A DNA stretch of 19,280 nt from NCBI GenBank assembly GCA_900547295.1, contig URGK01000050.1:1-19280 (forward strand), in the 5' to 3' direction. Source of the DNA: an uncultured Eubacteriales bacterium (lineage in GTDB: Bacteria; Bacillota; Clostridia; Peptostreptococcales; Anaerovoracaceae). Below the pieces are notes generated by a model. It did not search any database. It had not been told where the DNA came from and was given only the letters and a program-made list of their open reading frames with translations. Shown here in pieces: positions 14,233 to 19,280 of this stretch; within the stretch, counting starts at the first letter, position 1, and each line of letters starts with the position of its first letter. The translations under genes and the position numbers were made by a program.

Positions 14233-15963
14233 TTACATTTCCCCCTTTCCGCTGTCAAGCTGTGAGCTTGCTATTTCTCTATATACCCCGCATGTCTGCA
14301 TAAGCTCTTTGTGAGTTCCCTTACCTGCAATCCGGCCCTCATTTAATACGATAATCTGGTCGGCATCGGCTATGGTGCTTATTCTCTGCGCAACTATAAG
14401 GAGGGTGCTTTCGCCTGCCGATTTTTTAAGCTCCTTTCGCAGCGCCGCATCGGTTTTGAAATCCAGCGCCGAGAAGCTGTCATCAAATATATATATCGGA
14501 GCTTTCTTTGCCAGAGCTCTCGCTATGGAAAGTCTCTGCTTCTGACCTCCCGACACATTGGTGCCGCCCTGTGCAACCGGCGCATCGAAGCCCTCTTCCT
14601 TTTCCATTATGAAGTCCTCTGCCTGTGCAACTTCGGCCGCCCTCTTTATATTCTCAAAGCTCTTATCCTCTGCGCCATAGGCAATATTGCTCTTTATATC
14701 ACCTGAAAACAGCATGCCCTTTTGAGGCACATAGCCTATCATTTCTCTAAGCTCATGCTGCTTCATATCTCTGATATCAACACCGTCTATTGTGATGCTT
14801 CCCTCTGTCACATCAAAGAATCTCGGTATCAGGTTCACAAGAGTCGTCTTGCCGCTACCGGTAGAGCCAATAAAGGCTGTTGTTTCTCCAGGTCTTGCGG
14901 TAAAGGATATATCGGATAAAACAGCGTCTTCTGCATCTGCATATCTGAAGCTTACGTTTTTAAATTCCACAACACCGCATTTGTCTCTGATTTCCTGAGT
15001 GTTTTCTTTGTCTGTTATTGATATTTCTTTTTTGAGTATTTCTCCCACTCTGCCCATTGATACTGCGGCTCTTGGCAGGAATATGAACATCATGGCTATG
15101 AACAGGAATGATATTATTATCTGCATAGCGTACTGTATAAACGCAAGCATACTGCCTATTTCAAGGTTCCCCGCATCAATATAGTGAGCGCCCGCCCACA
15201 CGATAAGTATCGAGGTCAGGTTCATTATCAGCATCATTACAGGCATCATTACCGACATTGCTCTGTTTACAAACAGATTCAGCTTGGTAAGGTCATTGTT
15301 GGCATGGTCAAATCTGTCCTCTTCGTATTTCTGAGTGTTAAAGGCTCTGATTACCAGAATTCCTCTCAATCTCTCGTTCATTACAAGGTTCAGCTTATCG
15401 ACCTTTTCCTGCACAACCTTGAACTTTGGAAGTGTAATGATAAACATAAATGCCATAAGAATTACTATCGCGCCAAAGGCTATGCCGATGGTCCATGCAA
15501 GCGACACACTGGTTCTCAGTGCTTTGATTATTGCGCCTATACCCATTACCGGCGCAAACATGCCAAGCCTCAGGGTCATTACCGCAGCCATCTGTATCTG
15601 CTGTATGTCATTGGTGGATCTTGTAATAAGCGAGGCTGTGGAGAAGTCCTCCATTTCCTCATTTGCAAAGTACATTACCTTTCGGAACACAGCCTTTCTG
15701 ATATCTCTTGCAGATCTTGCCGCCGTCTTTGAAGCAAAAAGGCTGACTCCTGTCGCGCACAAAACTATAGCGGCGGATATTCCTATCATCAGTATGCCTA
15801 TTTTGTAAATCTGCTTCATATCACCGGCTATAATGCCGTCATCAATAATATCTGCCATATATCCCGGAAGCGCCAGCTCCAGCATTGCTTCGGCAAAGAG
15901 CAGCACAACTGCCGCAAGTATATACGGAATATACGGTTTGAAATATTTCATTGTTTCTTTCAA
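14233..15963 (-). CDS. ABC exporter half-transporter (degenerate-site subunit)
   Basis: Fused permease and ATPase of 576 residues, with membrane helices at about 12-300 and an ATPase at about 330-570. Walker A is GSTGSGKTT (366-374) and the signature is a good VSGGQKQR (470-477). The residue after the Walker B aspartate is D495 instead of glutamate (IFDDSFSALD), and the switch histidine is replaced by Q526 (IVAQRIST). These are the classic marks of the degenerate site in heterodimeric exporters. The start is TTG at 15963: GGAGAG lies six bases upstream, while the next ATG (15951) is 18 bases away. It starts two bases after the marR stop, so all three genes form one operon. The substrate is unknown; drugs or toxic metabolites are usual for this context. 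Confidence 0.92.
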   Translation of the reverse strand: MKETMKYFKPYIPYILAAVVLLFAEAMLELALPGYMADIIDDGIIAGDMKQIYKIGILMIGISAAIVLCATGVSLFASKTAARSARDIRKAVFRKVMYFANEEMEDFSTASLITRSTNDIQQIQMAAVMTLRLGMFAPVMGIGAIIKALRTSVSLAWTIGIAFGAIVILMAFMFIITLPKFKVVQEKVDKLNLVMNERLRGILVIRAFNTQKYEEDRFDHANNDLTKLNLFVNRAMSVMMPVMMLIMNLTSILIVWAGAHYIDAGNLEIGSMLAFIQYAMQIIISFLFIAMMFIFLPRAAVSMGRVGEILKKEISITDKENTQEIRDKCGVVEFKNVSFRYADAEDAVLSDISFTARPGETTAFIGSTGSGKTTLVNLIPRFFDVTEGSITIDGVDIRDMKQHELREMIGYVPQKGMLFSGDIKSNIAYGAEDKSFENIKRAAEVAQAEDFIMEKEEGFDAPVAQGGTNVSGGQKQRLSIARALAKKAPIYIFDDSFSALDFKTDAALRKELKKSAGESTLLIVAQRISTIADADQIIVLNEGRIAGKGTHKELMQTCGVYREIASSQLDSGKGEM

Positions 15964-15965
15964 AG

Positions 15966-16472
15966 CTATCTCTCCTCTCTCAATATTCTTCTGATATTCT
16001 TACTGATTTTTTCTTCAATCATAGCCTCGTGCGCCCTGAGCTCGCAGTCCCCTGAAACTGCATTCACGAGGTTTTCTGCCATTTTCTTAAGAAGCATACT
16101 GCACATCTGTATCTCTTCTTCAGACATACCCTCAGTAAGAACTTTTTCTAGTTTTTCTCTTGCCTCTTCATTCTTCTTGTTTAATTCTTTCATTTTTTCC
16201 GTAGGGTAAAGCTGATATCCTCTCTTGTCGTCAGGATTATGCCTGCGCTCTACTATCCCTGCGTCAAGCATTGCTTTTACGATTCTCGCAACTGCACCCT
16301 TGTCTATTTTTAGATTTTTTGCAATCTGCTCCTGTGATATTCCCGGATGCGCGCATATCTCCATAAAATACGGAACAGCTCTCCCCGGTATGTTATATTC
16401 CATAAGCAGTTTTGACATATATACTCTGCTGTATCTGTGGATTATGGAAAACTCTTTACCAAAATCATTCAT
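15966..16472 (-). CDS. MarR-family transcriptional regulator
   Basis: Regulator of 168 residues with a central winged helix-turn-helix. Visible are HPGISQEQIAKNLKIDKGAV (helix-turn-helix) and IVERRHNPDDKRGYQLYPTE, whose DxRGY is the typical wing. The ends are helical, for dimerisation. MarR proteins usually repress an exporter operon and let go when a small ligand binds. The start is ATG at 16472, with GGAGG five to six bases upstream; an upstream in-frame TTG at 16517 lies inside the operator region and would have no ribosome site. It heads the operon with the two ABC genes, two bases before the first. The tandem operator at its promoter points to autorepression. Confidence 0.92.
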   Translation of the reverse strand: MNDFGKEFSIIHRYSRVYMSKLLMEYNIPGRAVPYFMEICAHPGISQEQIAKNLKIDKGAVARIVKAMLDAGIVERRHNPDDKRGYQLYPTEKMKELNKKNEEAREKLEKVLTEGMSEEEIQMCSMLLKKMAENLVNAVSGDCELRAHEAMIEEKISKNIRRILREER

Positions 16473-16487
16473 AGCGACCTCCAAAAT

Positions 16488-16520
16488 TAGTTGCCAAGAC
16501 AACCGTTGCTTTGACAACTA
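16488..16520 (-). promoter_or_regulatory. Tandem MarR operator over the transcription start
   Basis: On the plus strand two 14-bp imperfect palindromes, GTTGCCAAGACAAC (16490-16503) and GTTGCTTTGACAAC (16505-16518), are separated by one base. The outer TA/TA flanks make the whole nearly symmetric about 16504. Each begins GTTG and ends CAAC. The block begins right at the -10 box and covers the predicted start near 16513, an ideal repression site. Confidence 0.75.
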
Positions 16521-16547
16521 TTATACCCGCATAAAGGGGTAAGTCAA
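16520..16547 (-). promoter_or_regulatory. Strong promoter of the marR-ABC operon
   Basis: On the minus strand TTGACT (16542-16547), a 16-base gap and a perfect TATAAT (16520-16525) match eleven of twelve consensus positions. It is the strongest promoter in the window, which makes sense if it is normally repressed. Confidence 0.85.
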
Positions 16548-16602
16548 CCGCCTTTTCTGAGATTTCACATAATCTTCATTTTAATAATTTTTTAAAAATC
16601 AC

Positions 16603-16639
16603 ACACAAAAAACAGCCTGATATCAAAACCAGACTGTTT
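16603..16639 (-). terminator. Terminator of the ispE-gntR unit
   Basis: On the minus strand AAACAGTCTG (16630-16639) pairs with CAGGCTGTTT (16610-16619) with one G-T pair and a ten-base loop. TTTTTT continues past the stem. It lies 11 bases after the gntR stop. Confidence 0.85.
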
Positions 16640-16650
16640 CATATTACGTA

Positions 16651-17307
16651 TTAAACTCCCTCACTTATTACAAGCTCCTTGAGTCTCTGGATGTGTATAT
16701 CCGCCGCTTCTCTTGCGGCATCCGCGTCACCGGCAACAATAGCCTCATAGATGGCTTCGTGCTCTGAAGGCATATCATCTGCTCTCTTGAAATCGCTGTA
16801 ATACAGATATCTGAACCTTAATACAAGCTCCTGAAGCTGTTCTATCATCTGAAGAAGTACGTGATTGTTGCTTGCTTCAACGATTATCCTGTGAAATCTC
16901 GTGTCGCTTTTAATCATGGCTGCCATATCGCCATCGGCAACAGCCTGATCATAATTCTCGGATACCCTGTGAAGCTCCTCCTGAACGTCCTTTGTCATTC
17001 TCTGTGCTGCAAAGAATGCCGCAAGACCCTCAAGGTTCTGTCGGACCTCGAGTATATCAACCATATCTTTTACAGAAATCTGCGACGCATATGCACCGCG
17101 CCTTGGTTCAATGGTAACAAGGCCTTCTTTTTCAAGCTGTCTGATAGCCTCCCTTATAGGCGTTCTGCTTACGCCCATATCGTCTGCAAGTTCTACTTCC
17201 ATCATTCTTGTTCCAGGAACAATTTTGCCTGTGAGTATCTGCATTTTCAGTTCTTCGTACACAATTTCCCGAAGAGGCCTGTGATTTTGAATGTCAAAAT
17301 TCAGCAT
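16651..17307 (-). CDS. GntR-family regulator, FadR/FCD type
   Basis: Regulator of 218 residues. The N-terminal winged helix (about 10-75) contains GTRMMEVELADDMGVSRTPI and REAIRQLEKEGLV, the standard GntR motif. The C-terminal all-helical FCD domain (about 80-212) keeps the residues that bind a metal in this group: D135 and H139 (SDTRFHRI), H183 (SEHEAI) and H205 (IHIQRL). FCD regulators respond to organic acids or similar metabolites. ATG at 17307 has GGAGG six bases upstream. It starts 27 bases after ispE on the same strand with no terminator between, so the two are co-transcribed. The operator and targets are not visible here. Confidence 0.93.
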   Translation of the reverse strand: MLNFDIQNHRPLREIVYEELKMQILTGKIVPGTRMMEVELADDMGVSRTPIREAIRQLEKEGLVTIEPRRGAYASQISVKDMVDILEVRQNLEGLAAFFAAQRMTKDVQEELHRVSENYDQAVADGDMAAMIKSDTRFHRIIVEASNNHVLLQMIEQLQELVLRFRYLYYSDFKRADDMPSEHEAIYEAIVAGDADAAREAADIHIQRLKELVISEGV

Positions 17308-17334
17308 AATATACCTCCTAACATATATTTAAAT

Positions 17335-18267
17335 TTAAAGAGTCGTTCTTGTCAGGAAAGTCTCTCTATTTACTTGTTTCATGCGGCTTGCAGCCGCCTG
17401 TGCGCACGCTTCCGACTCCGCTATACATATAACGGTCGGACCGCTGCCGCTCATAAGAACTGTGTCTACACCATCGCATTGTATTGCCATGTCTTTTGTA
17501 TTCATAATGCAATTGTACTTTTTTAACGTGTAAAATTCAAGTACATTTATCATATTTTTTTTAATAAAATGGCTGTTTTCTTGTTCAAGCCCTCTGATAA
17601 GCTCTGCAATATCAGGTCTTTTGCTGATTTCAACCTCGTCGATGCCCTGATATACCTCTTTTGTAGATACTCCCACAGGTGGCTTGCTCAAAACAATATT
17701 GCTGTGCAAGGCAGGAAGCGGTCTCAGTTTTGTACCGTCATAATAGGCATAGGCGCACGATGCTGCCATAGGGTCTTTTCTGACAGCCTTATCAAGTACG
17801 CTGTTGCATCTTGCCTGTCCCATTATTGTAAACGGCACGTCTGCGCCTAAGGCCTTGCCGTCCTCCATAAGCTGCTCAAGGGAAAGCCCCAAATTCCACA
17901 GCTTGTTCAAAGCGTGAATTACAGCGCCTGCATTGCCGCTGCCTCCTGCAAGTCCCGCCGCCACAGGTATGTTCTTCCTGATATCAATTCTAATGGTACC
18001 GTTTTTTTCCTGTCCGTATTTTTGCGCCATAAGAGCGGCCGCTCTGTAGGCAAGGTTTCTCTCATCCTTTGGCAGATAGGCTCTGTTTGTATTAAGCAGT
18101 ATATCCGTACCGCCGCCTTTTCTTTCAAACCATCTGACAAGCACCTCATCGTGAAGCTCCACCTGCTGCATTATCATCTCGACCTCGTGATATCCATTTT
18201 CAAGAAGCCCCTTGACATCTATGGCCAGATTTATTTTGGCATACGATTTAATCCTTATACTTTTCAT
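17335..18267 (-). CDS. ispE: 4-diphosphocytidyl-2-C-methyl-D-erythritol kinase
   Basis: GHMP-fold kinase of the non-mevalonate isoprenoid pathway; it phosphorylates the 2-hydroxyl of CDP-methylerythritol. Motifs: YAKINLAIDV with K11, NIPVAAGLAGGSGNAGA (99-115) as the ATP loop, LGADVPF with catalytic D143, and MSGSGPTV (272-279). It is 310 residues long, a little more than the usual 280-300. The extra length lies at about 153-170 (CNSVLDKAVRKDPMAAS), where most members go directly from the GADVPF helix to a GxGE-type turn. The ATP loop has GGSGNAG instead of GGSSDAA. The ATG at 18267 has GGAGAG six bases upstream. A strong terminator of the preceding gene ends only 16 bases before the start. 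Confidence 0.92.
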   Translation of the reverse strand: MKSIRIKSYAKINLAIDVKGLLENGYHEVEMIMQQVELHDEVLVRWFERKGGGTDILLNTNRAYLPKDERNLAYRAAALMAQKYGQEKNGTIRIDIRKNIPVAAGLAGGSGNAGAVIHALNKLWNLGLSLEQLMEDGKALGADVPFTIMGQARCNSVLDKAVRKDPMAASCAYAYYDGTKLRPLPALHSNIVLSKPPVGVSTKEVYQGIDEVEISKRPDIAELIRGLEQENSHFIKKNMINVLEFYTLKKYNCIMNTKDMAIQCDGVDTVLMSGSGPTVICIAESEACAQAAASRMKQVNRETFLTRTTL

Positions 18268-18282
18268 CTGATGCTCTCCATT

Positions 18283-18310
18283 TAAAAACGGGCGATAATC
18301 AAACCGCCCG
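18283..18310 (-). terminator. Terminator directly in front of ispE
   Basis: On the minus strand CGGGCG (18305-18310) pairs with CGCCCG (18289-18294) around ten bases, followed by TTTTT (18284-18288). It ends the 18321-19214 gene. Because it lies 16 bases before the ispE start, ispE transcription from upstream must pass through it. Confidence 0.85.
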
Positions 18311-18320
18311 ATGTTTTAAT

Positions 18321-19214
18321 CTATTTTTTCTTTTTGCTCTTATGCTTAGGATTTGTTGTTCCCGCCGCTCTCTTTGCCGCTTCTTCTTTAGCTTTCTGCT
18401 CTGCAAGAGCTTTTCTGCCTGTCACATAAGTGCTTCCGCCTTCTGAAATAGGTCTTGGACGTGAAACTCTTTTTCTTCCTGCCGCGGCAATCCTGGCTTC
18501 CTCTTCTGCTATTCTTGCTTCTTCTTTTTCTCTTTCTTTTGCCTCTTCCTCGGCTATCTTGGCTTCTTTGGCAGCCTTTTTGGCTTTTGCCTTTTCGTCC
18601 TTTGCAACTATTTCTTCAACAGACTTGCCTGTTCTCTTTGCTTCTTTGTATGGGTTTACTTTTTCTTCTTTTTTAGGGTTCTTTTCTGCTTCTTTTTTGT
18701 TGCCCCTCATTGTGAAGAATATCATAACCACAATCATTGCAACCATCATAAGCATATTGACTGTATTTGTCTTGCTCTGATTTACTGTTGTAAAGCTGAT
18801 ATCGCTCTCTGCAAGAGCCTTGTCAGAAAGAGTATCTCCCGATGCGGATACCAGATTTTCGTCTATGTGCAGTGTATATGTCATTTCCTGCTGAACTTCA
18901 TACTTGGAAGTTGTATCCTCAAGAACAAGCACCTGGTTTTCGTATCCTTTCTCGCTGTTGAACACTACGATAATCGGAATTTCTTTGCCTTTTTCGTCTG
19001 TAATGCTGAAGCATTTCTCGTTTGCCTTGTTGTATTTTTTGGAGTACATATCCTGATTGAAATACAGCTTCACACCAAGATTGTCCTTGGCCATACCGGT
19101 ATCCCCGTCCTTTGGATTTGACAGATCCACCTGCAGATTACCGGCAAAGCCCGGTACTGCAGACAACATTATCACCAGCAGGCAAACACTCAAAATTGCA
19201 CTTATTCTTTTCAT
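18321..19214 (-). CDS. Exported membrane-anchored protein with Ig-like domain and charged coiled tail
   Basis: Protein of 297 residues. A signal peptide (MKRISAILSVCLLVIMLSA, likely cut after A24 in PGFA) leads to an extracellular domain at about 26-145. That domain resembles bacterial Ig-like Big_5/SbsA type: SNPKDGDTGMAKDNLGVKLY, then FNQDM, and near its end TYTLHIDENLVSASGDTLSD. A membrane helix (about 151-169) is followed by an intracellular tail of about 125 residues. The tail is very rich in K, E and A (for example EEEAKEREKEEARIAEEEAR), likely a coiled coil, and ends in KHKSKKKK. The start is ATG at 19214, with GGAGG ten bases upstream; the frame continues to the window edge without a better start. 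A role in the cell envelope is likely. I do not recognise a named family. Confidence 0.7.
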   Translation of the reverse strand: MKRISAILSVCLLVIMLSAVPGFAGNLQVDLSNPKDGDTGMAKDNLGVKLYFNQDMYSKKYNKANEKCFSITDEKGKEIPIIVVFNSEKGYENQVLVLEDTTSKYEVQQEMTYTLHIDENLVSASGDTLSDKALAESDISFTTVNQSKTNTVNMLMMVAMIVVMIFFTMRGNKKEAEKNPKKEEKVNPYKEAKRTGKSVEEIVAKDEKAKAKKAAKEAKIAEEEAKEREKEEARIAEEEARIAAAGRKRVSRPRPISEGGSTYVTGRKALAEQKAKEEAAKRAAGTTNPKHKSKKKK

Positions 19215-19280
19215 TACTACAAGTCCTCCGATTTCTTCTTTCTCTTTTCTCTGAAAAAATTCCTGATTATGCTCTGGCAT

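Noticed and set aside
15184..15732. 182-codon plus-strand frame opposite the ABC gene
   Set aside because: It is rich in H, Y, C and K as expected for an antisense shadow, without a ribosome site or homology that I recognise.
16473..16517. Upstream TTG start for marR giving 15 extra residues
   Set aside because: It lies inside the operator/transcription-start region and has no ribosome site; the ATG at 16472 has GGAGG at proper spacing.
1..19280. CRISPR arrays, tRNA or rRNA genes, insertion sequences, phage genes
   Set aside because: No regularly spaced repeats, no cloverleaf-like or rRNA-like stretches and no transposase or integrase motifs were seen by eye.

Overview
The window looks like the chromosome of a moderately AT-rich, spore-forming member of the Clostridia. 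The evidence is a spoVS gene, strong GGAGG-type ribosome binding sites, sigma-A-like promoters, a non-mevalonate isoprenoid gene (ispE), an ammonia-type nadE, and frequent AGA/AGG arginine codons. I cannot assign genus or species. No rRNA, tRNA, CRISPR array, transposase or phage gene was seen. Every gene-free stretch is shorter than 300 bases.

Layout, left to right. (1) 1-404: spoVS (minus) with its terminator. (2) 549-1877: a promoter, a hairpin-rich leader, a YprB-like RNase H-fold exonuclease, a coupled 39-residue one-helix membrane protein and a terminator, all on plus. (3) 1878-2065: a short region with a direct repeat, a perfect 20-bp palindrome and a 10-bp-stem inverted repeat. (4) 2066-11018: a minus-strand gene cluster. 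It starts with a 1612-residue protein (HD domain, helical-repeat middle, NadD-like nucleotidylyltransferase, GNAT-like domain, phosphoribosyltransferase). A lactate/malate-dehydrogenase-like protein, a flavodoxin-fold reductase and a MalY/PatB aminotransferase follow within 12 bases of each other, then nadE after 75 bases. (5) 11265-12125: a divergent EamA transporter with its own terminator. (6) 12400-16547: a minus-strand drug-export operon, marR plus two ABC half-transporters, with a promoter overlapped by a tandem operator-like repeat. (7) 16601-18267: ispE and a GntR/FCD regulator, closed by a terminator. (8) 18321-19214: a secreted or membrane-anchored protein with an Ig-like domain and a long charged tail, closed by a terminator that sits directly in front of ispE.

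The most interesting part is the 11018-2885 operon (possibly extending to nadE). One polypeptide carries domains expected to activate a ribose phosphate (PRTase), transfer a nucleotidyl group (NadD-like), acylate (GNAT) and hydrolyse phosphoesters (HD). The following genes encode a dehydrogenase-fold enzyme with altered catalytic residues, a flavin reductase-like protein and a PLP C-S lyase/aminotransferase. Together they could make, remodel or repair a nucleotide-linked metabolite related to NAD. That pathway is inference; the domain calls rest on visible motifs.
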